Position numbers and translations under genes: made by a program
Shown here: piece after piece, positions 35,674-47,428 of the stretch
Layout: each line of letters starts with the position of its first letter
How positions within the stretch are numbered: the first letter of the stretch is position 1
The notes under the pieces: model-generated
What the model saw: the letters and a program-made list of their open reading frames with translations, nothing else
Told to the model about the DNA's origin: nothing
Database searches by the model: none
DNA from: Poa pratensis
Taxonomy: Eukaryota > Streptophyta > Magnoliopsida > Poales > Poaceae
Direction: 5' to 3'
Assembly: GCA_947311845.1 (NCBI GenBank)
Contig: CAMZMU010000080.1
Location: forward strand, 22,439,432-22,503,431
Length of the DNA stretch: 64,000 nucleotides

Positions 35674-37580
35674 AAATTTTATTGGCATTATATGTAGATG
35701 ATTGCATACATCCAAACCAGACAGCTTATATGTCTCTAAATTAAGAGAACCGTTGGGCTAGAGCACTCAGATGCAAAACTCATTATAAGAATAAAAAAAT
35801 ATAACAAAGCATATTGACACCTGACCATGTCTCCTAGGTGGACATCTAACATCTCCCCTCTGATGATTTATGTAAATCATCTACGCTTACTAATGTTGGA
35901 TTGCAACCATAAGTTTTTTTGTTTTGCTATGTCTCGATCAACTATTTTCTTAGATCTCAATTGATTAAAAAAAAGTCTACACTTTAGTGAATCACCAGTT
36001 GAATTAAAAATGGGACACTTTTACTTACAATAACAAGATTGTAACGATTAGAAAAGGGATTTTTCTGAATTTAATGGTGTGATTTTTGTGTCAATAATCC
36101 ATATATTGCCAAACAAAATGTAAATCATTTGATTCTGTATATGAATAACCAAATGGAGTATATTGCTTTCGGCTTGTGCTTCTCTTATCATCGGGATGGT
36201 GGATCTTGTGGTAGTGGCCTCGCGAAGTTGTTTGTGTGTTGCTTGCCATGCCTTTTTGTGTTGCTAGAGTGGTGAGGTTGTTGGTTCAGTCGACGCGTGT
36301 CACCGGAATCGGTTTGACCATACGCCGGTGTGTCAGCCTGGGATCTTGGTGCGTGGCGTGGTCTACGTGCAGTTTTCCCAGCTTTGGTTGCAGGCATCCG
36401 AGCCGTGCGGTGTTGTGGCTGTGCGAGGGTGGTACGTTGAGATGCCAGTCTGGGAAGGTGGTGTTGGCGGTCTGTTGGATGTAGCGGATCAGATGAGTGA
36501 CGGGGCGGCGGTCCTAGGAGTTTGACCTTGTTGAGTGCATCGATCTCGTTTCGTGTGGGCGGCAAGGTTGCCCTTGATGCTAGTAGTAGGCATCATGATG
36601 GGGCAACTCTCCTGGAGGGTGGGGTGCTTCATCTACGTTGGAGCATTCCGTATCTACTCCTACAACAATACTCATGGAGTCTTCTCTCGGGCATTGGTAG
36701 GGTCCGTTTATGTTTCGGAAGAGTGTTGTTCAGGCTTGCCGGTAATTGTGTTGGTGTTTGCTCAGGCTTGGCCACGGTTCTATCTTCTTTCACCCGATAT
36801 TTTTTGTTAACTAACTAGACAACTCGTTTCTTCTTAATTAATTAAACCGGCTAAGCTTTTGCTTCGGTCTATTATGTGATTAAGGAATCAAGTTAAACAA
36901 TTCTAAAAATAAATCAATTTTTGCCGGGAAAATAAATCATTATTAACCTTTTGAAATACTATAACTTATCGCCTAATACTGTTCTTTAGAGTTTTTATTT
37001 TCTGCTCATTTAGGTTGCACTCCTTGAAGAGTTGTAAGTTTGTTGTACTAGAGGGCCAGCGCCGTCTTCAGGGACCAAGAAGCGGAGCAAAGGAACCGAA
37101 GTCACGTAGCTCTTGTCCCTTTCAATTTATTTCCGGGGTTGTCTCTTTCATTCTCGTAGCAGGAGACAAATAGATCTCTGTCAAGAGGTCGGAATTACCG
37201 ACAAGTAAGTCTCAGAGAGTCCACATTTTCCACTTGACCATATCGTCCAAGGCACGCTAAGGTCGAAGAATGGCGACTTCGGTTTCTTGGCCCGGACACC
37301 GAAGGAAGCATAAGCATGATAAACAGAGATCTCTAATAAACAAGCTGCTAACTCCGTTTCAATCGAAGGAGAAAAAAAACAGGCAGCTAACGTGGGGGAT
37401 ACCCTGCGATGCTGCAAAAGCAAAGACAATTAAGCTTGAAGTACAGAGAATGATTGGTTTCTCGGTTTGGGCAGGTGATTACCGGTATGTGATTGCAGTC
37501 CACATGGAGCCGAAGTTGGCGACGCAGCCGTTGGGAGGGCACGGCGGCGCATCTTCGAGCGACCAATGCAGTGTGCTCTA
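35674..37580. other. Intergenic; possible second retroposon-like piece 36180-36800
   Basis: 35674-36170 is AT-rich. 36180-36800 has G/T-rich plus-strand sequence like the 3' portions of grass LINEs but no poly-A tail. 36810-37580 has no recognised feature. Confidence 0.35.
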
Positions 37581-37609
37581 GCTAGCCATTTTGGAACTGT
37601 CCCAACCGA

Positions 37610-38149
37610 TCAAGTACAGACGGAAATGATAAGTTGATAACCTTTTCTTCGGATTGGAACGAGTACGTAGGCGATGTGGATGATTGGTTGCAAGGAGTCA
37701 ACGCGGTGGTGCGGGCTAGCTGCGGTGGCGCCCTCGATCTCGCCGTGCGCCGGGTTGCCGCTGCCGGCGTCTTGGTGCATCCGCGTGTAATCGGGGGTGG
37801 ACTGTGAGCTCGAGTATGAGCACTGTAGTATAAAATGGAGGTTGATGGAGCCGAAGCCGGGAAAGGAGGTGGACATGTGCGCGTGTGTCGGAGTGGCGCG
37901 CGCGCACCGCGGGACGGTGCCGGGCGGGAGGAGCACGATGCTCGGGTTTCCGGCAAGCTCGGTGGTGGCCGCGCGCGTTCCGGGAAGGTCTCGTCGCGCG
38001 AGCCGCGGCGACGGTTGCTTGCTGCCGCCGCCGCCGCTGGGTTTGAATTTTGAAGTGCGTGCGTGCGTGTTGGGAGAACAGAACATACATCCCCGTGTAT
38101 GCACGTCTCGTGATGCCGGACGTGGACTTCTTGTTGTGCATATATGCAC
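37610..38149 (-). other. Open frame of uncertain reality, minus strand
   Basis: A 179-codon minus frame ends with TPDYTRMHQDAGSGNPAHGE and EGATAASPHHRVDSLQPIIH, which reads like genuine protein at its C-terminus, whereas the N-terminal half is low-complexity. The plus strand is also open over the same span. No family is recognised and no splice or promoter evidence supports it, so it is recorded only as a candidate. Confidence 0.2.
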
Positions 38150-38399
38150 GTCTCGCGACGCGATCCCAGGACCCAGGGTCTATGCATCTTGTCTGTTGAT
38201 TGATGATCTCGCGTGAATAGATAACCGATCTCTTCTTAGCGCCTCGGTGATGGGTGAGTCTGTCCAAGAGAATGCAACGTAGGGTAGTGAGAGCATCTCA
38301 AAAATTTACGCTAAGTTTAAGCAAAATTTTACACGTTCATTAAAATGTATTGATATTTTAGAATATTTTAAATGACATGTAAACCTAAATTAAACCCTA

Positions 38400-38650
38400 G
38401 CCTAATTAACCCTAAACCTCATCGTCGTTGACGAAGCCAAAATCATCATCGTCATCATCGTCGTCGACGTCGAAGTAGGCGGTTGAACAGGAGTTGCCGT
38501 ACTCTGGGGCGGAGGAGGCATTCGGATAGGTGGGAAGCGAAGCCACCGGAGGAGAAAGCCTGTTGCGCCACCTCGATGGCATGCATAAAGCTGAGGTTGT
38601 CCGCCTCGATTTTGCTGCTCGACGCCACCAGGGCCCAGCTGAGCCTTATG
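38400..38650 (-). pseudogene. Gene fragment with acidic C-terminal tail and (GAT)n tract
   Basis: With one frame change the minus strand reads SSKIEADNLSFMHAIEVAQQ, then EYGNSCSTAYFDVDDDDDD and an Asp-rich end FGFVNDDEV before a stop near 38417. The Asp run is encoded by a (GAT/GAC)n microsatellite (about 38428-38475), whose slippage may have caused the frame change. It looks like the tail of a larger protein whose upstream part is not visible. Family unknown. Confidence 0.35.
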
Positions 38651-38659
38651 CACTAGAAA

Positions 38660-39840
38660 TATAATTCTTGTTAGATTTACCCAAATGATTATTCAAAGTA
38701 GCACCTAGACGTTTCCAGTCACAAAAGTAGCATATGAGTTAGATTTACCCGAATGATTATCTAAAGTTCACGATGTATTTCTTCTATCTCGATTATGGAA
38801 ATGTCTGAAACCACCGGAGGAACAACCCTTGTCACATGCAAAGTTAGAACTACAACCAACTAAAAGGAAACTGGAAAAGGCTCCGAAATGGAGCAATTAA
38901 GTATTGTAAGGTGCAATAGAAAAATAATCATGAACGAGAAGCAACATGCTAAAAGGACGAAGATTTACGCTGAGATTATCCTCAGCTCTTTGGGTAAAGA
39001 GTTTCGTAACTTCAGGAAAATGTTTTCGTTAAAGTGGGGAATGTCATATCCCTTAGTTCTAGTTCTCACGGGGGTAGAATTTTAATTTGTGCATCTTGCA
39101 ATCATGCATCTGAAAAAACAGATAAATTAAACTTTTAGAGAGGCAATGTTAAAGTTTTTTTAATCGATGGACAGGGTTAGGTCTATGTGAGGAGACTGCA
39201 ATCGATTTTGGCACGAGCTTTACTGAATTTTATTTTTGTTGGTACAATATGAAAAAATCGAGTATATAAAACATTGAAGGATACAAAGTGCATCCTTATC
39301 ACATTGCAGTTCAAAATAAATACAAATGGGGTAAATGAGTATTAGCTAATAATATTCAACAACAAAAATCACATGAGAAATATTTGAGACAAAAATAAAT
39401 AAAAATGGTAATTAAATACAAGATACATTTGTTGATCTCCATAGTATTTTTTTACAATATTATGGACAATTACAAAGTATAAAGAATTATAATAAGATTA
39501 GAACGAAGAATAAAAATATAAATACCTTAAACTAATCTTCCTTAAGAGAGGAAAAGTTTATATTAGTTAGACTATTCTTGTGTTATGTTTCATACACTTT
39601 TTCCTCCTTTTGGTGGAATGATTTAAAAGTCTCAACTGGACTTTCCAAACCTCAGCCTACTGGATTCAAGAACCACCTCCATCAGCATTTTCGTATAGAG
39701 GTTATGATATTTACCAGTTGAGCACTTTGGACCCCAAAGAACGATACCATTTGCAAAGGCATCACAACGAATCTACTCAGATGCAAGAAGTTTAAGGAGG
39801 AAGTTGCCATGATTATCCATACAACAAAATAAAACAAATA
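38660..39840. other. Intergenic, AT-rich, nothing recognised
   Basis: Stop-dense in all frames; GTTAGATTTACCC(A/G)AATGATTAT occurs twice (38671 and 38740), a short direct repeat. Confidence 0.4.
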
Positions 39841-40545
39841 TGTTTTTTACGGGAAAAGGCCCAAAGGGCCTAGAAGCATATATTCATAGCGGTGATTGCA
39901 AGAAGGAATAAAAGTAAAATATAAATTACACCAGGGCCCTTGCACTTTGCATACAAGTCGTCTACTGAAAACATAGAAAATCAATCAAGGGCTTCTTCTC
40001 CACCGCACGTTGCCGACGACCTCGAGGCGAAGGAACCGACTGCACCACTGGGGACTAAACCACTTTTAGTGCATCCAGCCATGGATATCCTTCACCGAGA
40101 TCCAAGATCCTCCAGTGAAGGAGGAAGAAGCTCGGGCAAAACCTGCAACCGAGCGCGGAGTGGCTCCCGTCGCCATGGATAGCTTCGGCATATCTTGGCC
40201 TTTGCCGATGAGCTCTGCCTAGAAAAGTTGCATCAGGAGCGCCTCCGACACGTGCTCCAACTTCCTGTCGCAAGCGAAATCGAAGCAGAGCATCGCCTTT
40301 ACACCGTTCCTCTCCCTCTTCGTGAGGGTCGAGGGATTCTGAGGCAAAGCCTTGAGCTTATGTAAAGGAGGGTCCAAGGATTCTTCTCCCATCGCCTTCA
40401 CCTCCGCCCACCGGAGCATCGCGACGAACAGAGTAACCACCACTGGCGACCAGATGCACCCGAAATCTGCCGCTAGATCCTCCACGGCATCACGACAGAC
40501 TCCACGTAGGAAACACACAACCTAGAGCTAGCACTATATACATGA
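39841..40545 (-). mobile_element. Retroposed or captured gene-like sequence, minus strand
   Basis: The minus strand ends in an A-run equivalent (GTTTTTTAC at 39841-39849) with a leader-like AAGGCCCAAAGGGCC nearby. The frame 40219-40518 reads FLRGVCRDAVEDLAADFGCI then VVTLFVAMLRWAEVKAMGEE, with a good coding look, and continues past a stop into SMATGATPRSVAGFARASSS-like sequence (40055-40200). Similar unnamed proteins occur in Triticeae repeats to my memory, but I cannot name a domain. Probably a non-functional repeat copy. Confidence 0.4.
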
Positions 40546-42626
40546 CAAAGCAAGTCTTCCCTGCCCCATCCCCTCCGGCTGGCGAGGCCGCCAGGGAGGT
40601 GAGGGAGAGGAGCTGCCAAGGTGCGGGTGCCCCTCAAGAAGAGAATTAGCGGAGCGAGAGAGAAAGAAAGGAACAAATATGTGAATTTCAGGTTTGAGTA
40701 GACACCATCGATTAATATTGTAACACTTGGTCCATGCATGGAATTCGCCATAGTTCTCTTGCTCGAGCTAATTCAGAGTGGGATTTCCGCAAGCAACACT
40801 TGTTAAACCGTCCCTCCCGTATGACGAAAAGGACTTTCACAAAGGGCGGACGCTTTCGGCCATACTATATGTCTATAGCCACCATGTGACGGAACTCAAT
40901 TCACATGGTCAAGCAAATTCTGCTGTCCTGTGTCAAGTTGCGCACCAGTGCTCGCTGCTTCTACGCGATTTCGCGCTCGCTTTGCGCGCCGGCCGGCCGG
41001 CAGGATCTGTGGTAAAGCGAAAGGCGGAGGCTTTTGGTCGACCAATTTCCTCCCGTGAGGCAAGCATAACGAACCGGTACTCGTCTACTCGGTCAAAAAC
41101 GCGACGTAGTACGTCGGTTAGAGTTTAGACTCGACTCGGTCAAAAACGCGACGTAGTACGTCGGTTAGAGTTTAGACTCGACGGACGAGGACGTAAAGGC
41201 TTAACCACCGCGCGCATGCACCGTCGGGCAAAAGAGGCCCGATCGATCGATCGATCGGCAACGCGCTGAAGAAACCGACGTGTGTGTACACAGGCCAGCT
41301 AGAAATAACATCTAGCTTTTCAGAATGCCTTGGAAATTCCTGATATTTTTATTCTCTGGGTATTTTTCCCTAACGTTTTTTCCGGAAAATCAAATTCTTC
41401 CGTGTTTATTATGTTAAGCCATGGATGGACCTTCACATCATGCATGCAACATCGTCAGTACCAAAGACAAAACGGGCCTGTCATTAGCGACCACAGAGTC
41501 ACGGACCATCCATCCAATAATTTAAACGGGTCCAAGGCAGGCACGTGATTAAGCAATTGGATTTAGCCCGTAACACACACAGCAGCTTTCCGCAGAGCTT
41601 GGTCGACAAGTCTACATGCATACCAAAAGATCTCCAAATGGCGACTACACACGCGTTATTTGTTGTGTTGTGTTGCGTATCGTAGGGAGTCCCAAAAGTG
41701 CGAGGGAGTCGGTACATGTGGACGTAAGTTACCTTACCTGCTGAGACAGCGAAACACGGCCGGTGTGTGCCGGCCTTTCTACGTACAGTACTTTCCTGGA
41801 GCTGCCGGACGACGACAGCAAACCGCCAATGGCTTCCGGGGGACAGTAACAAGACGGCGCAGATCAGATCGGATGTTGAGATCGATCGCCAGTGTGTGTG
41901 TGTGAGTGTGCGTGAAGTGGTGGCCATGCACGCGAGATGTGTGCTCCTCGTGGATCACAACTTTTCTGTACGTTGCGTTTGAAATCTGAGGCTACGGCCG
42001 GCCGTACATACGTGTCGCGTCAACGCGGCAAAACAGTGTGAGCCCGACGGACAGAATAAAGACGTGGCTCGTCATCCGGCCATGCGTATCTCCTGTCGCT
42101 CCCTGCATGCATGCGATGGTCGGCAGATGGAGCCCAGGGATTGATCCACGCCCGATCTCCGCTGCCCGGTCGTGATCCAGCGCGGGCCACGGGGTCCAGG
42201 CGGCCGCCGCCCCCGGCCATCTCCTGTCGCTCGTCTCCGCGACCGGCGCACGGGACACCAACGTGCGTGCCGGCATCGGCATGAGGTTCGGCAACGGTGC
42301 GCGTCGTCCTAGCCTAGCCCATGCCCATCATACGCCTTCACTTCCTACCTTCTCTGTCCGTGCGAAGCTCACCCATGCACATCGTGTCCGTACGTGACAG
42401 GGCGCCAGGACAGTTATGCCGTAGCATCGTTCTCACTCCAGTGCGCCGCACTGCCGGTCTCTCGAATGACGATACCACATAACCTTAGATACCTACGCCT
42501 ACGTGGGTGAATGTCTTGCACACGTCGTTCGCGTGTACAGCTGGTTTTGTCGTCGCTGCCTGCAGCGTACATGCCTCACGTATTTGTTACGTCAAACAAA
42601 AATTTTGCGGACCATCCTTGCAAAAT
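40546..42626. other. Intergenic; small duplications, no gene recognised
   Basis: Includes a 47-bp perfect tandem duplication (41087-41180) and a GATC run (about 41241-41257). GC-rich parts at 41980-42300 read open on both strands but match nothing known to me. Confidence 0.45.
41087..41180. repeat. Perfect 47-bp tandem duplication
   Basis: Copies 41087-41133 and 41134-41180 are identical and begin ACTCGGTCAAAAACGCGACG. Identity implies a recent event or an assembly artefact. Confidence 0.95.
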
Positions 42627-42740
42627 ACTCCCTCCGTTCCAAAATACTCGTCTTCTATTTGTCCAAATTTGGATGTACCTATACACAAAAACATGTCTAG
42701 GTACATTCAAATTTGGACAAATGGAAGACAAATATTTTAC
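42627..42740. mobile_element. Stowaway MITE, first of an abutting pair
   Basis: TACTCCCTCCGTTCCAAAAT at the left pairs with GGACAAATGGAAGACAAATATTT at the right; the inner arms (ATTTGTCCAAATTTGGATGT and ACATTCAAATTTGGACAAAT) are inverted copies. The right terminal CGGAGGGAGTA is missing, replaced by the start of the next MITE. Confidence 0.8.
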
Positions 42741-42858
42741 TCCCTCCGTCCAAAAATAAGTGTCTCAAATTTGCCAAAAAATGAATGTATATATACATGA
42801 AATATGTCTAGATACATCCACTTTTGGGCAAACTTGAGACACTTAACGGAGGGAGTAA
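42740..42858. mobile_element. Stowaway MITE, second of the pair
   Basis: Begins TACTCCCTCCGTCCAAAAATAAG and ends GAGACACTTAACGGAGGGAGTA, with long inverted arms (GTGTCTCAAATTTGCC / GGGCAAACTTGAGACAC) and TA duplication. Confidence 0.85.
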
Positions 42859-45196
42859 AAAATTTGGGCGATGAGATCGAATAACTCCACCGTCACGCAG
42901 TTTTTTCTTTCTTCCTTTCATCCCAATCTTTTATCGTTTTAAATTTTGCCATTTTTATTAGAAAGTTGAGACCAAAAATTGTATAGTTTAAAAACTATTC
43001 ACGAGATAACATAAATGTTCATATTGTTCACAAAATGTTCATGCGAAAATTAAAGTGTACATGCATTTCAAAATATTTGTTCACGATGTAAAGAAAAATA
43101 TTCGCACGGTCCAAAAATAATGGTTCATGATGTTAAAAAAAACATTCGCATTGGTCAAATGAATCTCTTTATGTTTAAAATGTTCTCGCGCTTCAAAATA
43201 ACTGTTCACATGTTCCAAAAATGTTCACAAAGCGCATTTTGTTCACACGTTCCAATAGATGTTCACAAAGTTTAAAACAATTGTTCACGGTTTAAAAAAT
43301 CACACACTTTTAATAATTATCCACAGGTTTTAAATTTTAAAATTTACTCTTTAGATTGAAAATAAACAACCAATATAATTTTAAAGGAAAAATATACACA
43401 AAAACATGAAAGATTTAACGGAAAAGGTATATAAATTGTGGATTCATAAAAACCACGGTGAGGCCCACACGGGAAGGCCACGACGGACGGCGAGCGGCTC
43501 TGCCCTCCGCACCATCCAAGAGGCCGGCCGGCAGCGGCTAGGGACGAACAAGGTTAGCGGACGACCGCAGATGATGAGCAACAATCCTGACTGTCCCCGG
43601 ACGAAGACAGGCGGCGGCAGAGCATCGCCCACTTGCTTAACCAAGAAGTCGAAGAGGGACGATGGATGGCACGTGTTCTTTGTCGAGCAGCGACAGAGAG
43701 TGATGGACCCAGAAATTTTTAGAAGCCTGGGCAAATGTGTCTACTGCCTACGATGCAATTGTACTGCAAAATTGCTATAGAAAATCGCATGCTACAAGGT
43801 GTCACGGCACTGGCAAGCTCGGACGGCCGGCGGCTGCCCTGGCAGGAGGGATGGTGGATCCGCCCCATGAGGGCGCTCCACCCTTGCACGTCGTGGCGTA
43901 ACTTAGGGCGTGTTTGGTTGCCCACGGAGGTCTGGAACGTCGCGTTTTACCTCTTTTTCGGCATGTTTGGTTGGCTGCTCCGTTCCGCGAGCCTGCATCT
44001 TCACCGAACTTAAAGCACCCTCAGTCAAGCCGTTTCTCCATAGCCTAGTGTATTTTGACACTGTTCCGCAAGCCGTTGTGGCTGAGCGCGTACGAGCTAC
44101 TTGTTCTCCCCACCTCCCTCTCCTTCAGGATGGCCTACACGGGAGCCGGCCACGAGCACAACTACTCCCGCCACACTCCAGCTCCGGACGGTGAGTACGG
44201 CTCGCCGGCGTACGGCAACCCAGCAGTGTCGGTCCTTGAAGTTCAAGGAGCGAGCGCTCCTGTTTGCCAGGGCGAGGACGAGCGGTCGAGGCGGTCTGTG
44301 CCTCGAGCTGATCTCCGTGTCCATCCTCCGCCTCCTCCCCCAAGTCCGGCCTTCTCGCGGCGACTCCGGCCATCTTCCACAGATGCAGTACCAGGCTAGA
44401 TCTCCCCAGGCTCTCTCCATGCTCGTCCTCATCCACACGGATGCCTTTTCCCCTTTTTCTCCTTTTCATTTTCACTTGGTCTCTAATCTGCACAAACACA
44501 CTTCGATTCAAAATAGTGTTTACAATATGTGTGTGTCGATGAGTACGATTTCATTCCCGTACTCGGTTCTAAGTATCATCGACCATAGCTTGTCAATTTC
44601 GAACGAACGTTCGGAACTTTTTTAGACGAATTTTGTCAAATTCATCACACTGGTTGAAATTTTGAAAAATTCTTTTAGGAGCATGTTCAACTCGATGTTT
44701 CGCACAACTTTCGTGTTGTAACTTTTCTATTTCAACAAACATATATGTAGATCTTGTAATGAATTTGTACCTGTTTACACTACACTAGTGTACACACGTA
44801 CATGGTGTTCTTCGGTTGTTCGTCTCACCATCACGGTTGTTACTACTAGGCTGTGCTTGGTGCATGTGTTTTTCAACCTCCGCCGACGAACCACCACCAC
44901 GCCGCGCCATTGTTCTTCTCGCCGCGCTTCATGGTGTCACATGCATGATGGTGTGAGGTAAGTTCACCACGTAGCAACGAGGTGAGAGCACCGGAAACAC
45001 AAATACAAAGCAAACGCCGTGCTAAAAAATCTTGCATCCAGCCGAACGGGGCTGGCTAGCACATTATTGGCAACCAAACTACATGCACAACATGGACCAG
45101 CTCGCGTTTCTCCGTGGCCAGGCCCAGTGGAGCCACGGATGGCAAAGTGGCCAAAAACCATGCGAGCAACCAAACAGGCCCGGCGGCTACGTCCGT
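42859..45196. other. Intergenic with simple TTCA-rich array and gene-like scraps
   Basis: 43010-43330 is a degenerate array of (A/T)TGTTCAC and ATTCGCA motifs, comparable in style to 19545-20135. 43400-43760 and 44100-44400 hold short open frames; the second starts MAYTGAGHEHNYSRHTPAPDG and is followed by a GTGAGT donor-like site (44188), so it may be a captured first exon of an unknown gene. 44515-44640 resembles one unit of the array at 23752-24290. Confidence 0.4.
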
Positions 45197-45252
45197 CGAC
45201 ACGGTAGCTCTACTAGGACATGGGCGACACGGTAGCTCTACTAGGACATGGG
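45197..45252. repeat. 28-bp tandem duplication at the LINE border
   Basis: CGACACGGTAGCTCTACTAG followed by GACATGGG occurs at 45197-45224 and again at 45225-45252, just before the LINE-like coding sequence. Confidence 0.95.
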
Positions 45253-45265
45253 CGAGTAGCTAGGT

Positions 45266-46705
45266 TACATGAGCAAGAGGATCATCCGCGACATGGCGAG
45301 CAATTATTGCGGGCTGTCAGGCGCTACAAGTGGTCTAATTAGGAGAGTTAGGGATGGACCATCAATATCTGTTTGGGAAGATATGTGGATCCCCGGGAAA
45401 ATTTCTATGATGCCATCGGTGCATATTGGCAGAGATGTGTTGAACAAGGTCTCGGACCTTATTAATACAGAAAATGGATCAGGGAAGATCGATTTGATTA
45501 GAAGAAATTTCATTTCACCCGATGCTGATTCTATTTTGAATATTCCTCTTCGACAGAATGGTGGTGAGGATTTTTGGGCATGGGAACCGGAGAAATCAGG
45601 TGTCTACTCTGTAAAATCAGCGTATCGTACTCTAATGACTCGCAACGAGCAGTTGACTCTAGAGGAAGGGACGTGTACGGAAACTTCAGAGAATAACAGA
45701 GAGACATGGGATTGACTTTGGAAGCTCAAGGTTGTACCAAAGGTTAGAGTATTCTGGTGGCGAGTACTTCACGGAATTCTTCCAGTTGAGAGTACTCTAC
45801 AGTATACTACAGTATAGACACATAGCCACGTTAGCTAGGTGCAAGGTTTGCATGGCTGCGAATGAGGACATGATGCATGCACTGATAAAATGCTCTCATG
45901 CAAAGAATTTTTGGAGAGAAGCAAGGGACTGGCTTCACGTGAAATTACCAGAGCTTCATCTAGATACATGGTCAAGAGATATTCTCTGTGACTCTCGTTT
46001 CACTAGTGAGGATCGAGCAAAAATTGTTACAATAATGTGGGCGATTTGGACCTCTAGAAACAATATCACCCAAGACAAAGCTAGCACTGATCCAGTGCAA
46101 TCTATGAAGCGTATCCGGAAGGCTTTAGCTGTGCTTGATCTTCCGAGAGAAAGCGCCAGAGTGTTGCCGGGATATGGATGGCGGCGTCCACACGAGGCTT
46201 GGATCAAAATCAACACGGATGCTGGAGTTGATCAGCATCTTGGGAAAAGCGGGGCTGGCGGGATAGCAAGAACATCTTCAAGTTTCCTTGCGGCGTGGAG
46301 TAAACCACACCCAGGAGTGTCTGATCCGCTGGTGGCCGAAGGGCTCGCTTTGCGCGATAGAGTTATATTTGCGAAACTTAGAGGGTTTGCGCAAGTTATT
46401 ATGGAAGTTGATTGCCTGGATGTTGTCAACATGTGGAGGACATGCCAGGTATCACGTTCTGTGGTAGCGCCGATTTTATTTGAAGTAGCAGAGCTAGCTA
46501 AAAGTTTCAATAATTTCGATATTCGTCATGTAAAGAGACATGCTAACTGTGCCGCCCATCTTTGTGCTAAGCTCGCTTGCACTTTGGAGGTGTCGGACTG
46601 TTGGATGGACTCTCCGCCTAGATTTCTTGTAACCAGCGTTCTTGCTGATTACGTTGGATCTGAAGTTCATGAATAAAAGTTCTGAAGTTCTAGTGCAAAA
46701 AAAAA
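45266..46705 (+). mobile_element. LINE ORF2 C-terminal fragment with zf-RVT and RNase H domains
   Basis: The plus strand codes for the end of a LINE polyprotein. 45269-45712 covers the segment before the zinc-binding domain (ISVWEDMWIPGK, SGVYSVKSAYRTLM). An in-frame TGA at 45713-45715 interrupts it, after which the same frame continues WKLKVVPKVRVFWWRVLHGI. A small duplication of TATACTACAG near 45800 shifts the frame, and 45810-46670 gives the zinc motif CKVCMAANEDMMHALIKCSH and an RNase H domain (INTDAGVD, then VAEGLALRD and VEVDCLD-type region with HVKRHANCAAH). A stop at about 46674 precedes an A-run (46697-46705). Plant LINEs of this type carry RNase H at the C-terminus. It is 5'-truncated and dead. 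Confidence 0.85.
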
Positions 46706-47122
46706 CGATGTCCTCTGGTAGCTCCGCCGTCACTTCCATATTCTTCTCTACGTACGGCGATCCATCAATTGAGGACATGAGCGAGTAGCTAGGTATATTT
46801 CACATCCTTCCGTGACCTCCAAGTTGCTATGTGTTGACCTCAGATCGATCTTAACTGTCGGTTTTCTTTCCATCTTCTGTTTGGATTCCGTCTTTGGAAC
46901 TTAACTACAGTCCCCTACGTTTCGTATGCACGATGCAGGCCGGCTTCCGAGATAGTGTAGTGCTATACATGGTGAGCAGTCTGCATTTTGTCTTGGCCAC
47001 ACCGAAAAGTAGGAGAAATGAAAACAAAAAAAGGCAAGTTGAGCGTTGATGAAGTTTTTTTTTTTTAAACGCCACACTCCAGAATGATATAAAGACTGAT
47101 TAACATTTCCACTCATTCTAGG
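46706..47122. other. Intergenic, nothing recognised apart from a flank repeat
   Basis: Carries the 23-bp right copy (46772-46794) of the sequence that precedes the LINE at 45243-45265, with one mismatch. Confidence 0.5.
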
Positions 47123-47249
47123 TACTCCCTCCGTTCCAAATTAGATGACTTCCATTTATCCACATGCGGATGTATCTACACTTGTAACATGTCTAGATAC
47201 ATCCGTATGTGGGGAAATGGAAGTCATCTAATTTGGAACGGAGGGAGTA
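47123..47249. mobile_element. Stowaway MITE, complete
   Basis: Near-perfect hairpin from TACTCCCTCCGTTCCAAATT to AATTTGGAACGGAGGGAGTA with TA at both ends; arms cover almost the whole 127 bp. It lies about 180 bp beyond the Ran stop codon. Confidence 0.95.
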
Positions 47250-47428
47250 CTTGACAAAGAAATCCCACAACAACTACTACTGCGAAAAGCACGAAGTGTC
47301 TCACGAGCCAGGTTCATCAATACTGAAAGTCTGTACTAACACAGAAATTTCAGTTCTCAAAAGAGAACTATTCTAAACTTATATTGTATGCTTGCTACTG
47401 AACTAGGCACAGCCTACGAACGATCAGC

